64,000 nt of DNA from DATFNI01 sp963787205 (GTDB lineage Bacteria; Bacteroidota; Rhodothermia; Balneolales; DATFMH01): NCBI GenBank assembly GCA_963787205.1, contig CAWBCD010000006.1, forward strand, positions 252,209-316,208, read 5' to 3'. Below the pieces are notes generated by a model. The model saw only the letters and a list, made by a program, of their open reading frames with translations, searched no databases and was not told the origin of the DNA. A program made the translations under genes and the position numbers. Shown piece by piece: positions 51,711 to 61,845 of the stretch (position 1 is its first letter; each line of letters starts with the position of its first letter).

Positions 51711-52421
51711 ATGTCCAAACGAGATCCAAAGAAAAACATACCGGCTGAACCCTACAAAATCATTTATCAAGATGAAGATCTGGTTGCTGTCAGCAAACCA
51801 CCAGGCTTACTGACAGTCCCAATCCCCAAGTCTTCAGCACCCAATTTATTGGATATGCTCCGCCGGGATCTCACCTCCCGATCTTCAGCTATTTTAGTTG
51901 TTCACCGCATTGATCGTTATACATCCGGTATCGTTGTCTTCGCCAAAAATAAGACGGCACGCCACGAATTGGTCCGCCAGTTCAGGGCACATGAGCCTGT
52001 TCGTGAATACCTCGCTCTCGTGCGCGGCACTGTTGCAAAGAGAGAAGGAATTCTGGTGCATCACCTAAAGCTGGTCAAAAAGGGATTTCGAAATATCTCC
52101 GTATCTCCAAAAGATCCCGACAGTGCTCAGGCTAAACTGCGTTATGTTGTTCATGAGCAATATCCGAAAGCTGCATTGGTTGGTGTTCAGCTTATTACCG
52201 GGCTAAAAAATCAGATTCGTGTTCAATTTGCCGAAATTGGTAATCCCGTAATAGGCGACCGTCATTACAAAGAGAAAGAAATGCTGGAACCCCTCATCAA
52301 CCGTCAGGCCCTGCATGCGTGGCGCGTCAGCCTGATACATCCGTCACAGAAGAAACAGGTCACTTTTGAGGCTCCATTGCCCCTGGACATGAATCGGCTT
52401 ATCAAAGGTTACAAAAAATGA
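51711..52421 (+). CDS. RluA-family pseudouridine synthase
   Basis: 236 residues. The catalytic motif VVHRIDRYTSGIVVFAKN carries the Asp that attacks uridine. The N-terminal lobe (IIYQDEDLVAVSKPPGLLT) is also of the RluA family. No S4 RNA-binding domain precedes it, as in RluA and RluC-like short forms. The RNA target (rRNA or tRNA) cannot be told from sequence. A terminator follows nine bases after the stop. Confidence 0.88.
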   Translation: MSKRDPKKNIPAEPYKIIYQDEDLVAVSKPPGLLTVPIPKSSAPNLLDMLRRDLTSRSSAILVVHRIDRYTSGIVVFAKNKTARHELVRQFRAHEPVREYLALVRGTVAKREGILVHHLKLVKKGFRNISVSPKDPDSAQAKLRYVVHEQYPKAALVGVQLITGLKNQIRVQFAEIGNPVIGDRHYKEKEMLEPLINRQALHAWRVSLIHPSQKKQVTFEAPLPLDMNRLIKGYKK

Positions 52422-52429
52422 TATGGATT

Positions 52430-52466
52430 TTCCCATGTTATTGTAACAACATGGGAACCATTTTTT
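52430..52466 (+). terminator. Terminator after the pseudouridine synthase gene
   Basis: Perfect 10-bp stem TTCCCATGTT paired with AACATGGGAA (52430-52439 with 52448-52457), then six T (52461-52466). Confidence 0.85.
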
Positions 52467-52541
52467 ACTAACTGATGTACATAAAGTCCCATACATGTTT
52501 GAAAAGGACTTAATCTGTGAGAATGGAGGGTTTTACTAAAA

Positions 52542-53471
52542 TTGATTATTGCGTCAATGCTTATGGAAATATCAAAGGCATATGATCTTATAGCTGGCAA
52601 ACTGGAGACTTGGCTGAATACGGCTATCAGCATGCTGCCGAATCTGGTCATCGCACTGCTGGTTGTTATCGTTTTTTATGTGGTATCCAAGACCTTACGG
52701 CGACTTATAGAGCGTCTTCTGGCGAAGGTCACCGATAACCTCACTATTATTCATCTTGTTGGCAGCGTCGTAGCTATATCTGTTACAGGGATTGGTTTAT
52801 TCATCGGCCTTAGCGTTCTCCAGCTCGATGATACCGTTAAGACCCTTCTCGCCGGTGCCGGTATTATCGGTTTGGCTTTAGGTTTTGCATTCCAGGATAT
52901 TGCTTCCAACTTCATTGCCGGTGTGATTCTTTCGCTCCGACACCCTTTTGGCGTTAACGACTGGATAAAATCCGGTGATTATTATGGTAAGGTTCAAAGG
53001 CTTAATCTGCGCAACGCAATCCTCGAAACACCACAGGGGCAAATTGTGTATATGCCCAACAAAACTGTTTTCGAATCCCCGCTTGTAAACTACAGCAAGA
53101 AGAAGTCACGCAGAATTGACCTCTCAGTAGGTATCTCATATGGTGATAATCTGGAAAAAGTAAAAAATGTGACACTTGAAGCGGTAGGCAGGGTTAAAAA
53201 CCTGACACCCGGCAGAGATATCAAACTTTATTACCAGGAGTTTGGCGACAGCTCCATCAATTTTGTAGTCCAATTCTGGGTGCCTTTTATAAATCAATCG
53301 GACTTCCTGGAACCACAGAGCCAGGCAATCATGCTCATCAAGAAAGCGTTTGATGAAAATGATATCACGATACCTTTCCCCATTCGCACACTCGACTTTG
53401 GTATCAAGGGTGGGGAGAAACTCAGCGCCATGATCGATGGGACAACCACTGGAAATCGGGAAAAGATGTAA
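52542..53471 (+). CDS. MscS-type mechanosensitive channel, copy 1
   Basis: About 309 residues from the TTG at 52542 (a GGAGGG lies 11 bases ahead); ATG starts at 52557 and 52563 are possible too. Three membrane helices follow, the last being LLAGAGIIGLALGFAFQDIASNFIAGV, the pore helix rich in Gly and Ala. The beta domain (DWIKSGDYYGKVQRLNLRNAILETPQGQIVYMPN) and the C-terminal alpha-beta domain are complete. It opens at high membrane tension to release solutes after hypo-osmotic shock. Copy 2 follows after 93 bases. Confidence 0.92.
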   Translation: MIIASMLMEISKAYDLIAGKLETWLNTAISMLPNLVIALLVVIVFYVVSKTLRRLIERLLAKVTDNLTIIHLVGSVVAISVTGIGLFIGLSVLQLDDTVKTLLAGAGIIGLALGFAFQDIASNFIAGVILSLRHPFGVNDWIKSGDYYGKVQRLNLRNAILETPQGQIVYMPNKTVFESPLVNYSKKKSRRIDLSVGISYGDNLEKVKNVTLEAVGRVKNLTPGRDIKLYYQEFGDSSINFVVQFWVPFINQSDFLEPQSQAIMLIKKAFDENDITIPFPIRTLDFGIKGGEKLSAMIDGTTTGNREKM

Positions 53472-53564
53472 TTATAAACGCCTCAACCTTTTGGTGGGAA
53501 ACGATTTCGTTACAATTATAATTACCTACTTATAACAACACATAACTTACCTGAGAGGATTTAC

Positions 53565-54395
53565 ATGAATCAAGATATGCAATCAATTTGGGATTCCATT
53601 GTCCCCTTATTAACAGAGTACGGGCTCCAGGTAGTCGGAGCGATTATCATTCTGATCGTCGGTTGGGTTATTTCCGGCTGGTTAGGCAAAAGAATCCGGA
53701 AATGGTTGCAGAAGACAGGAAAGATTGACGTCACTCTTATCCCTATTCTGGCCAATATCGTTCGGTATCTTGGCATCACATTCACCTTATTAATGGTTCT
53801 GAACAACTTTGGGATACAGACGGCAAGCATCATCGCCGTACTTGGTGCTGCCGGTCTTGCCGTTGGCTTAGCTCTGCAAGGATCGCTCAGCAACGTGGCA
53901 TCAGGAGTTATGCTGCTCGTCTTTCGTCCATTTAAAGTTGGTGATGTTGTTGAAGCGGGTGGAGTGTTGGCTATAATCGATGAAATTGGCTTATTCATGA
54001 CCAAGTTGCACACGTTCGATAATATCAATGTTTATCAGCCTAATTCTAAAATATGGGGTTCGGAAATTCGCAACTATTCACAAAATGAAACCCGTCGTGC
54101 AGATATTCCAATAGGAATTGGCTATGGTGATGATATCGATCATGCTTTAAAAGTTGTCAAAGAAGTGGTCGAAGCCGATTCGCGAACATTATCTGATCCG
54201 GCTCCGATGTTTGCCGTTTCAGACCTGGGCGATAGTTCGGTCAACCTGATGGTTCGATTCTGGACAAAAAGCGGTGATTTTCTCAATACCAAGCTTGATC
54301 TGACCAAAGAACTTAAACAGCGTTTCGACAAGGAAGGAATCAACATTCCCTTCCCGCAGAGAGATATTCACCTGTTTCAGGCAACCAACGACTGA
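53565..54395 (+). CDS. MscS-type mechanosensitive channel, copy 2
   Basis: 276 residues, paralogous to copy 1 but shorter. Helices IVPLLTEYGLQVVGAIIILIVGWVI, NIVRYLGITFTLLMVLN and the pore segment AVLGAAGLAVGLALQGSLSNVASGV are seen, then the beta domain (KVGDVVEAGGVLAIIDEIGLF, VYQPNSKIWGSEIRNYSQN). MscS channels differ in the gating threshold, and pairs of unequal copies are common. Probably the two are under different promoters. Confidence 0.92.
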   Translation: MNQDMQSIWDSIVPLLTEYGLQVVGAIIILIVGWVISGWLGKRIRKWLQKTGKIDVTLIPILANIVRYLGITFTLLMVLNNFGIQTASIIAVLGAAGLAVGLALQGSLSNVASGVMLLVFRPFKVGDVVEAGGVLAIIDEIGLFMTKLHTFDNINVYQPNSKIWGSEIRNYSQNETRRADIPIGIGYGDDIDHALKVVKEVVEADSRTLSDPAPMFAVSDLGDSSVNLMVRFWTKSGDFLNTKLDLTKELKQRFDKEGINIPFPQRDIHLFQATND

Positions 54396-54426
54396 CAAGG
54401 TATATTCATCAAAATGACGAACACAA

Positions 54427-54954
54427 ATGTCAATAACCGACCGCATACGAATTGCGAAAGGTGATATCACGAAATTAAAAGTGAATGCCATCGTCAACGC
54501 TGCCAATTCCAGCCTTTTGGGCGGAGGCGGGGTTGATGGTGCCATTCACCGTGCCGCCGGCCCCAAACTACTTGCCGAATGCAAAACCTTGAATGGCTGC
54601 CCTACAGGAGAAGCTAAAATAACAGGCGGCTACAAACTCCCCTCTGAATATGTTATTCATACTGTTGGTCCCGTGTGGCACGGTGGAAACCGCAATGAGC
54701 GCGAATTACTTGCCAATTGTTACAAAAATAGCTTGCGTCTTGCCGATACTAAAAATATTAAATCCATAGCCTTCCCTTCCATCAGTACCGGAGCCTACCG
54801 TTTCCCGATCGATCAGGCAGCAGAAATTGCTCTTAACGAGACGAGACGATACCTCAAAAACCACGATCTTCCCGGACAAGTAACATTTGTTTGCTTCTCT
54901 GATTCCGATTATCAGTCGTATAAGACGGTATTTAGCCGTTTAACAGACAATTAG
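54427..54954 (+). CDS. Macrodomain protein (O-acetyl-ADP-ribose deacetylase-like)
   Basis: 175 residues. NAIVNAANSSLLGGGGVDGAIHRAAGP and the SISTGAYRFPIDQAAEIA motif are those of the YmdB/MacroD group, which hydrolyse O-acetyl-ADP-ribose and can remove ADP-ribose from proteins. It is a stand-alone domain. Its relation to the neighbouring channels is unknown. Confidence 0.92.
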   Translation: MSITDRIRIAKGDITKLKVNAIVNAANSSLLGGGGVDGAIHRAAGPKLLAECKTLNGCPTGEAKITGGYKLPSEYVIHTVGPVWHGGNRNERELLANCYKNSLRLADTKNIKSIAFPSISTGAYRFPIDQAAEIALNETRRYLKNHDLPGQVTFVCFSDSDYQSYKTVFSRLTDN

Positions 54955-55101
54955 ATTCAACATTTTTTGTTAGATTGCTTAGCTACTAATTGTTCCTTAA
55001 AATTGGTAGTTGTAGGAAAAATACATATATGCTGACTACGGCACGTCCAACCCCGGTAGGGATGGATTACTCAAAACCGTTATGAGATCGCAGGCTTGGA
55101 T

Positions 55102-57612
55102 ATGAATACCGAACCAAACGCAACCAATATTCTTCACGAAAATAATCATTATCTGGTCACAGAAGATGGTGAACTGATTCAAAAAGACACCTCTTTATTT
55201 AAGGGACGAAAACTTGGAATCATCGACACCGAAAACCTTGAACAAGCCCTGGAACCATTTACACGTGCGTTTGATGAGCTGGAAAAAGAGGTTGCAGGGA
55301 AATTGGAGGAGTTAGAAACTCACCAGGATTCCTCAGAAATAGCGCAACTATTTGATGATCTTCTCAACCGGGTTCGGAATGCCGATGCCATTGGCAATTT
55401 CCCCGATTTAATCAATAAAATTCAAACCAGGCAGGAAGAGTTGGTTAAAATGAGTGGCGACGCTGTGACAGAAACCGAGCCTGAAACAGTCGAAGAACCT
55501 CCAACATCGACTGACGAGTTGGAAGAAAAACAAGCCCCAACTGTAGCTGAAGCAACAAAACAGGATACAGCTTCAGACGACGAAGGAACGATTGAAGTGA
55601 AAACAGAGCCTGAGGTTTCCTGTTCCGAAAAGCAACCCGATGAGGTCAACGAGCAGGAACAGGAAATACCGGCAGTCAAAAATGGAGAATCTGTGGAAAC
55701 GCCGATTGAGGAGGAAGCAGAGAAAAAAGAGACCGGGCCGGAAGTTGTCGAAAAGTCATCTGAAACGGAAACAACTGAGAGCGAAAAAACAGATGAAATA
55801 ACTCCTGAGGAAACTATTGAGGAGCCGGCAGCTGAAGAAAAAGAAGGTAAAGAAGCCGAATCGGAAGCAGCGCAAAAAGAGAATGTAAGCGAAACCAAAG
55901 AAAAGCAGGAGTTTAAACTCGATTTTGAGGTTCCTGAAGAGCTTGCGGCTTATGTCGGAATTGTTGAGAAAGCACACTCATTGCTCCATGGTGCTGATAT
56001 TCAGTACGCCAACATGGAGTTCGACAATCTTCGCCGAAAATGGAGTGAAGGTCCTGAAGTTGATGAAGAACAGCAGGAGATCTACAACAAACTCAATGAT
56101 TCATTTAATGCACTACAGAAGGAGTTTCAGGATCGCAAATCTGCCCATTACAACGAAATTCATCAGAAAAAGCTCAAAAATCTCGAACGTAAAAATGAAC
56201 TTCTTAACCGCCTTAAATCTGTAATTGAACAGAAAAAATGGCATGCTATAAATGAAGTTCAGGGGATTCAGAAGCGCTGGGAGAACATCCGGCTTGTTGA
56301 TTCGCAAGATGCCGAACCGTTGAACCGGCAATACAATGCGCTCGTTGACGAGTTTGAAAAGAACCGCGTTGAGTATCTCGTTGCTCGAAAGGAGAAAGAG
56401 GAACAGAACCTCACCATGAAGCTGACGATTCTGGATAAAATCCAGAGTCTGCTCAATAACGTAGACGAAAACTTCAGCGACTGGACTTCTCTCGACAGGG
56501 AGTATAACGAGTTATTGCGAGAATGGAAGAAAGTCGGCCGCGTCCCCCGCGAAAAGGCATCTGAGGCCTGGCAGCGTTATAAGGATTTACGAAGCGGTTA
56601 CTACGATAAAAAACTGACATTCGACAGTTCATATCGCAACGAAGTCGAGAGCAGATATGCCAGGAAACAGAATTTGGTGAAAGAGGCCCAGGCTTTGGTT
56701 GAAGCGGAAGACCTTGCCCAGGCTGCCAGGGCAATCAATAAATTGCACAAGCGCTGGAAAGATGTTGGAGCCCTTCCTAAAGATCAATCCGAAGAATTGT
56801 GGACGCAATTCAAAACGGCTACGGATGCTTTCAATGAACGCAAAGCTGAAAACATCGAACTTCTGCGGGATCAGGAGAATGAAAATTACGATGCCAAAGT
56901 AAAACTTTGCGAAGAAGCCGAATCGATCAAGGATACGGACAACTGGAAAGAGGGCACGCACCGCATGCAGCAGCTAATGGATCAGTGGAAAGCCATTGGA
57001 CCGGTTCCAAGAAGAAAAACCAGGAAAATCTGGCGCCGTTTCAAGAAAGCGATGGATGAATTTTACGATCGCAAACGAGAATTTTTTAAGGAAGAACGGC
57101 AGAGGCAGAAAGAAAACCTGAAGCAGAAAAGGGAGATCATTGAACAGATCTTCAAATTAGGAGAACTCGAAGATCCGCTTGAGGCCCGTGAGTCCGTTAA
57201 ACCTCTTCAAAAAGCATTTTCTGATATCGGATTTGTACCGATTAAACAGAAAAACAAAATATACAAACAGTACAGAGAGGCATGTGATGTTGTCTACCAG
57301 CGTGCCAGAGCTGCAGAACGCGGTGAATCTCTTGAAAAAAATGCTGTCCTCTCATCCGATGACCGGCGAGAACTTCGGGATAAGCAGAACATGTTTAATA
57401 AGCTTCGAAAAGAGTGCGAGAAGCTTAATGAGCTGATATTGAGCTACAGTGATAGTCAGACGTTTATCCGGCCAAATAAGCAAGGTTTGCTGCTGAGAAA
57501 CGAGATTCAGGGTAAGATTGATAAGGCGAAAGAAGAGCTTGAAACGAAACAGGAAAAGTTGGAAGACTTGCGCCAGGAGATCGATGAGATCCGCAATGGC
57601 GAGTCTTCCTGA
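55102..57612 (+). CDS. DUF349-repeat protein with acidic N-terminal region
   Basis: About 836 residues from the ATG at 55102, which is closest to the TTG at 55096. Residues 120-275 are low-complexity and acidic (Glu/Thr/Pro/Val). From about 275 to 800 come repeats of the DUF349 type, each with an arginine/tryptophan start such as RWKDVGALPKDQSEELWTQFK, and KIWRRFKKAMDEFYDRKREFF. The family is widespread in Bacteroidota and also in some actinobacteria; its function is not known. A nucleic-acid or chaperone role is often supposed, but not shown. The gene lies alone, with the outer-membrane protein gene converging. Confidence 0.85.
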   Translation: MNTEPNATNILHENNHYLVTEDGELIQKDTSLFKGRKLGIIDTENLEQALEPFTRAFDELEKEVAGKLEELETHQDSSEIAQLFDDLLNRVRNADAIGNFPDLINKIQTRQEELVKMSGDAVTETEPETVEEPPTSTDELEEKQAPTVAEATKQDTASDDEGTIEVKTEPEVSCSEKQPDEVNEQEQEIPAVKNGESVETPIEEEAEKKETGPEVVEKSSETETTESEKTDEITPEETIEEPAAEEKEGKEAESEAAQKENVSETKEKQEFKLDFEVPEELAAYVGIVEKAHSLLHGADIQYANMEFDNLRRKWSEGPEVDEEQQEIYNKLNDSFNALQKEFQDRKSAHYNEIHQKKLKNLERKNELLNRLKSVIEQKKWHAINEVQGIQKRWENIRLVDSQDAEPLNRQYNALVDEFEKNRVEYLVARKEKEEQNLTMKLTILDKIQSLLNNVDENFSDWTSLDREYNELLREWKKVGRVPREKASEAWQRYKDLRSGYYDKKLTFDSSYRNEVESRYARKQNLVKEAQALVEAEDLAQAARAINKLHKRWKDVGALPKDQSEELWTQFKTATDAFNERKAENIELLRDQENENYDAKVKLCEEAESIKDTDNWKEGTHRMQQLMDQWKAIGPVPRRKTRKIWRRFKKAMDEFYDRKREFFKEERQRQKENLKQKREIIEQIFKLGELEDPLEARESVKPLQKAFSDIGFVPIKQKNKIYKQYREACDVVYQRARAAERGESLEKNAVLSSDDRRELRDKQNMFNKLRKECEKLNELILSYSDSQTFIRPNKQGLLLRNEIQGKIDKAKEELETKQEKLEDLRQEIDEIRNGESS

Positions 57613-57642
57613 GTTAATTTCCTGTAGTGGTGATGTTGCGTT

Positions 57643-58116
57643 CTATTTAGATCCGAAATAATAGCGAATACCTACATTTGCATTCAAATCAAATGTAGTA
57701 CTTGGTGCCAGGTCGAGCACGGGGGCTACTTCAAAAAACAGACCTATGGGATCATTGGCAAACAGGTAATTGACACCGACAGGTATTCTAACGCCCACGT
57801 TTCCTTCGTCTCCCAGAAGTACGCGACCGCCAACACCGTAATAAACAGGCATCGTGCCTTTATCTACTTTAATAAGATTATAGCTGTGCCACAGGTAATC
57901 GGCCTGCATAGTCATAGAGTTTGTATGTTCAAAAGACCAGGCAAGGCCGAAATCGAACGCATTTCGCTGGCTTTGCCATAGCTTGGCAGTGATCCCTGAT
58001 GGTTCACCAAACATGACTCCGGCCCCGAAATTGCCCTGCTTCATCTGGGCTTTCAGGCTCAGGGGTAAGATTAATATCAAAATAAGCATCAAATATTTTA
58101 AACGTGAATTAGTCAT
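57643..58116 (-). CDS. Small outer-membrane beta-barrel protein, DUF3996-like
   Basis: 157 residues from the ATG at 58116, with a signal peptide (RLKYLMLILILILPLSLKA). The mature protein is a run of alternating strands (NFGAGVMFGEPSGITAKLW, AFDFGLAWSFEHTN, VGVRIPVGVNYLFANDPIGLFFEVAPVLDLAPS, NANVGIRYYFG) as in eight-stranded barrels. The LFFEVAPVLDLAPST block recalls the BAPKO_0422/DUF3996 family. Its final aromatic-containing strand suits insertion by the BAM complex. Confidence 0.72.
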   Translation of the reverse strand: MTNSRLKYLMLILILILPLSLKAQMKQGNFGAGVMFGEPSGITAKLWQSQRNAFDFGLAWSFEHTNSMTMQADYLWHSYNLIKVDKGTMPVYYGVGGRVLLGDEGNVGVRIPVGVNYLFANDPIGLFFEVAPVLDLAPSTTFDLNANVGIRYYFGSK

Positions 58117-58377
58117 TTGCACCTCGAATATTTTATTTGTGTTTCAATGAAATCCCTTGCAATACATACAGTTTCCTAAAATAGTGAAAACATGGTTCAC
58201 CCGTAACAACTCATGTGGCGAGTTAACAGTTCACGTAAGTCAATAACGTGTAGCGCTTCCACGCATGAATATGTGATAGCACATAAGGCGGTGAATCATT
58301 ATCCTTTATAAGCTGTTATTTGTATGCAAGAATAGAAATCATATGATTTATTGATCAGCTACCAAACCCAATGAGCT

Positions 58378-59013
58378 ATGGATACCTCATCTGACGCACT
58401 AATCGTCTTTGTGAAAAACAATGAACTTGGAAAAGTAAAAACCCGGTTGGCTGAAACTGTGGGAGAAAATCGTGCTCTGGAGGTACACCGGAAATTACAG
58501 GAACAAACAGAACAGGCGGTTCGGTATTTAACCGCTGACAAAATGGTCTACTATTCGGATTATGTCCCAGAAGAAAATCCAATCTGGCCTTCCGAACGAT
58601 ACCATCATTTTGTCCAAAGTGGATCGGACCTGGGGCAACGGATGAACAATGCTTTTGAAGAACTCTTCGACAAAGGATACGAAAAGATTTGTCTCATTGG
58701 TTCCGACTGCCCTTATATCACTCAGGATATTCTGAAAAACGGATTCGACCGGCTATCCGAAACCGACGTTGTAATCGGTCCTTCACGGGACGGCGGGTAT
58801 TACCTGCTCGGACTGATCGAGCCCCATGAGGAGCTTTTCGAGAACATTGACTGGGGTGGTTCACAAGTTTTTGACAGAACAATCCAAAAACTGATTGCTC
58901 AGGATATGATTTGGTATGAACTACCCATACTTGAAGATATTGATACCGAAGCAGACCTTGATCGCTACCAGTTGTATACACGCCAGCGAGAGCTGAGGAG
59001 TGTAGCTGATTAA
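58378..59013 (+). CDS. Arsenosugar-type glycosyltransferase 1 (TIGR04282/DUF2064)
   Basis: 211 residues. A cofC-like nucleotidyltransferase-type fold is seen (IVFVKNNELGKVKTRLAETVG, GSDCPYI, VIGPSRDGGYYLLGL). The family is found next to TIGR04283 transferases and the arsenosugar synthase ArsS, though it also occurs in clusters without arsenic genes. The 59046 transferase follows after 32 bases on the same strand, which supports the pair. The real substrate in this organism is not known. ArsS itself is not in the window. Confidence 0.85.
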   Translation: MDTSSDALIVFVKNNELGKVKTRLAETVGENRALEVHRKLQEQTEQAVRYLTADKMVYYSDYVPEENPIWPSERYHHFVQSGSDLGQRMNNAFEELFDKGYEKICLIGSDCPYITQDILKNGFDRLSETDVVIGPSRDGGYYLLGLIEPHEELFENIDWGGSQVFDRTIQKLIAQDMIWYELPILEDIDTEADLDRYQLYTRQRELRSVAD

Positions 59014-59045
59014 CGATAGTAAAATGAATTGATACTTCTACACTT

Positions 59046-59807
59046 TTGGATTCTATTTCCATCATCATACCGGTTTACAACGAAGCTGATAATATCGGTT
59101 CGCTGATCCGATATCTCGTAAAAAGTGATAACGATGACCTGGTTAGTGATATCATTGTCGTTGATGGTGGCAGCACAGATGAAACATGCACTATCGCTAG
59201 GGATGCGGGTGCCATCGTGATCCCCTCTGATAAGCCTGGTCGGGCTGTTCAGATGAATAAAGGGGCCAATTACGCAACCGGAGGTATTCTTTATTTCCTG
59301 CATGCGGATTCTTATCCCCCCGCTGATTATGCAACTCAGATTATGACGGCATGGGAGCATGGCCACCGTGTCGGTGGATTCCGGCTGAGGTTCGATACCA
59401 AGCGACGGTTGTTGAATTTGTATGCATGGTTTACACGCTTCTCGTTTCATCCATTCCGCTATGGTGACCAAAGTTTATTTATAGATCAAAGCTTCTTTTA
59501 TCATATCAATGGTTTCCAGGAAGACCATATCGTCATGGAAGACAATGAGATAATCAGACGCATCATCAAACATACCCGATATCATGTGTTGCCGGGCTAC
59601 ATAACGACTTCTGCACGAAAATATATTGATAACGGGATTTTGCGTCTCCAGATCATCTTCACCTGTATCTATTTCATGTATTACCTGGGTTTTTCCCAAT
59701 CATCCCTTGTGCGATTCTATAAAACCTTTGTCAGGAATGGCAAAAAACCTGTCTTGGACCAGCCATCTATCTTGCAGACAGGACCAAAGCACCAGATACA
59801 GCTGTAG
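59046..59807 (+). CDS. Arsenosugar-type glycosyltransferase 2 (TIGR04283, GT2)
   Basis: 253 residues from a TTG start at 59046. The first residues DSISIIIPVYNEADNIGSLI, the VDGGSTDETC and FLHADSYPP segments and ARDAGAIVIPSDKPGRAVQMN mark a family 2 transferase of the TIGR04283 group. The C-terminal part has an amphipathic region (IIFTCIYFMYYLGF) that may touch the membrane. It pairs with the 58378 gene. It may act on arsenosugar or another lipid sugar. Confidence 0.88.
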   Translation: MDSISIIIPVYNEADNIGSLIRYLVKSDNDDLVSDIIVVDGGSTDETCTIARDAGAIVIPSDKPGRAVQMNKGANYATGGILYFLHADSYPPADYATQIMTAWEHGHRVGGFRLRFDTKRRLLNLYAWFTRFSFHPFRYGDQSLFIDQSFFYHINGFQEDHIVMEDNEIIRRIIKHTRYHVLPGYITTSARKYIDNGILRLQIIFTCIYFMYYLGFSQSSLVRFYKTFVRNGKKPVLDQPSILQTGPKHQIQL

Positions 59808-59854
59808 AACGTTATTCTCAATGCTATAACTAAATCGTTTAACTATTCCCTTTT

Positions 59855-60373
59855 ATGAAAAAACAAGTCTTTACACTTTTCGTCGTCCTCTTCCTGCTGG
59901 GCTCCGGTACAACCTTTGCCCAACAAGTCAAACTAACACCGGATCAGGTCAATGCAGTTGAAAATGCCACCTTCACAGATTTGAAGGGAGATACATTTAA
60001 ACTCTCAGACTACCATGGAAAAGTGGTGATGATCGATTTCTGGGAAACGTGGTGCAAGCCCTGCATAAACAGCATGCCGACTGTCAATCAGCTTGCGAAA
60101 GCCTATTCCAATAACTTCGCAGTGATTGCCGTCACACCCGGCTTTAGTGACACAAAAGAGCAGGTTAAGGATTTTGTCAGCAAGCACGATTACAAATTCC
60201 ATTTCGCATATGGTGGTAATCTGGCCCAAAAATTGCAGATTACAGGTATCCCTTACAAAGTCTTTGTCGATGCAAGCGGCAAATTCATATCTGTGATGAT
60301 GGGCAGCCTCGGTCCTTCACAAGACTTCAAGGAGATACAGGAAATCATCGAAAATCATAAAGAAGCTAAATAA
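59855..60373 (+). CDS. TlpA-like periplasmic thioredoxin
   Basis: 172 residues: signal peptide (VFTLFVVLFLLGSGTTFAQQ), then an AhpC/TSA-like thioredoxin domain with the WCKPC active site (WETWCKPCINSMP) and the cis-Pro in GIPYKVFVD. Such proteins move electrons to cytochrome c maturation or reduce periplasmic disulphides. The partner cannot be told. It is 150 bases ahead of ahcY. Confidence 0.9.
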   Translation: MKKQVFTLFVVLFLLGSGTTFAQQVKLTPDQVNAVENATFTDLKGDTFKLSDYHGKVVMIDFWETWCKPCINSMPTVNQLAKAYSNNFAVIAVTPGFSDTKEQVKDFVSKHDYKFHFAYGGNLAQKLQITGIPYKVFVDASGKFISVMMGSLGPSQDFKEIQEIIENHKEAK

Positions 60374-60527
60374 GCTTGCAGGCATAGACATTTCAGTTAA
60401 AATATCGTCACCATTCGAACGATAAGCTTGATTGGTGGGTTCGATACACCAAATTACTTTGAAGTACAAGCTGAATAGGCTTATTTTTAGTTGATTTGCA
60501 AGATAATTACAACACAAAAAAAATTTC

Positions 60528-61823
60528 ATGATTACTGAAAAACTACCTTATAAGGTTAAAGATATTAAACTGGCCGACTGGGGACGCAAAGAAATTAAGT
60601 TGGCTGAAGCTGAGATGCCCGGATTGATGGCGCTCCGCGAAGAATACGGTTCTTCCAAACCATTAAAAGGCTCCCGGATCGCCGGGTGTCTTCACATGAC
60701 CATCCAAACAGCTGTTCTTATTGAAACCCTTGTGGAACTCGGCGCTGATGTACAATGGTCTTCCTGCAACATCTTCTCAACACAAGATCATGCAGCGGCA
60801 GCTATTGCAGAAGCTGGCGTTCCTGTCTATGCCTGGAAGGGTGAGACTGAAGAAGAATATGAATGGTGCATTGAACAAACCTTGTACTTCCCGGATGGCC
60901 AGCCTTTGAATATGATCCTCGATGACGGTGGAGATCTCACAGCTATCGTTCATCAGCAATATCCCGAGTTGCTGAAAGATATCCATGGAATCTCTGAAGA
61001 AACAACAACTGGTGTCCATCGTCTCTATCGCATGGCGAAAGAAAAGAAACTCGGTGCACCGGCCATCAATGTGAACGACTCGGTAACCAAGTCGAAGTTC
61101 GACAATCTTTACGGCTGCCGGGAGTCGCTAGTCGATGGCATCAAGCGTGCTACCGATGTAATGCTGGCGGGTAAAGTTGCTGTTGTTGCAGGTTATGGTG
61201 ATGTCGGCAAGGGTTGCGCACAAAGTCTCCGTTCTTACGGCGCACGCGTCATCATCACAGAAATCGATCCGATCTGCGCGCTTCAGGCCGCCATGGAAGG
61301 TTTTGAAGTGAAGAAGATGGAAGATGCCTGTAAAGAAGGCAACGTATTTGTAACAGCTACCGGTTGTTGCGATGTCATCCGTTCAGAGCATATCGGGCAG
61401 ATGCCGGATCAGGCCATTCTTTGTAACATTGGTCACTTCGATTCTGAAATCCAGGTCGCCTGGTTGAAGAAGAATGCCGAGCATGACGAGATCAAGCCAC
61501 AGGTCGACAAATACACGCTGCAAGACGGCAGAGAAGTAATTCTTCTGGCTGAAGGGCGTCTCGTGAACCTTGGCTGTGCTACCGGCCATCCATCATTTGT
61601 GATGTCCAACAGCTTTACCAACCAAGTACTTGCGCAAATCGCCCTGTTCACCCGTGATTTTGAGATGGGTGTTCATGTGCTGCCTAAAGAACTCGACGAA
61701 AAAGTTGCTCATCTTCACTTGAAAAAGATCGGTGTTGAACTTGATGCTCTCTCCGAAGAACAGGCTGATTATCTCGGCATCAAACGCGAGGGCCCTTTCA
61801 AGCCAGATCACTATCGCTATTAG
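60528..61823 (+). CDS. ahcY: Adenosylhomocysteinase
   Basis: 431 residues. The NAD-binding motif GYGDVGKGCAQ, the CSSNIFSTQDHAAAAI-equivalent (SSCNIFSTQDHAAAAIAE), the K-D pair in NVNDSVTKSKFDN and the C-terminal DHYRY tail (substrate and cofactor contacts of the neighbouring subunit) are all visible. It splits S-adenosylhomocysteine into adenosine and homocysteine, keeping methyl transfer going. The archaeal/bacterial short form lacks the 40-residue insert. I looked for an SAH riboswitch upstream and saw none. Confidence 0.97.
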   Translation: MITEKLPYKVKDIKLADWGRKEIKLAEAEMPGLMALREEYGSSKPLKGSRIAGCLHMTIQTAVLIETLVELGADVQWSSCNIFSTQDHAAAAIAEAGVPVYAWKGETEEEYEWCIEQTLYFPDGQPLNMILDDGGDLTAIVHQQYPELLKDIHGISEETTTGVHRLYRMAKEKKLGAPAINVNDSVTKSKFDNLYGCRESLVDGIKRATDVMLAGKVAVVAGYGDVGKGCAQSLRSYGARVIITEIDPICALQAAMEGFEVKKMEDACKEGNVFVTATGCCDVIRSEHIGQMPDQAILCNIGHFDSEIQVAWLKKNAEHDEIKPQVDKYTLQDGREVILLAEGRLVNLGCATGHPSFVMSNSFTNQVLAQIALFTRDFEMGVHVLPKELDEKVAHLHLKKIGVELDALSEEQADYLGIKREGPFKPDHYRY

Positions 61824-61845
61824 AAATAGTGTAATTCAAACTTTT

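Noticed and set aside
60374..60527. SAH riboswitch ahead of ahcY
   Set aside because: The conserved SAH-aptamer core could not be found.
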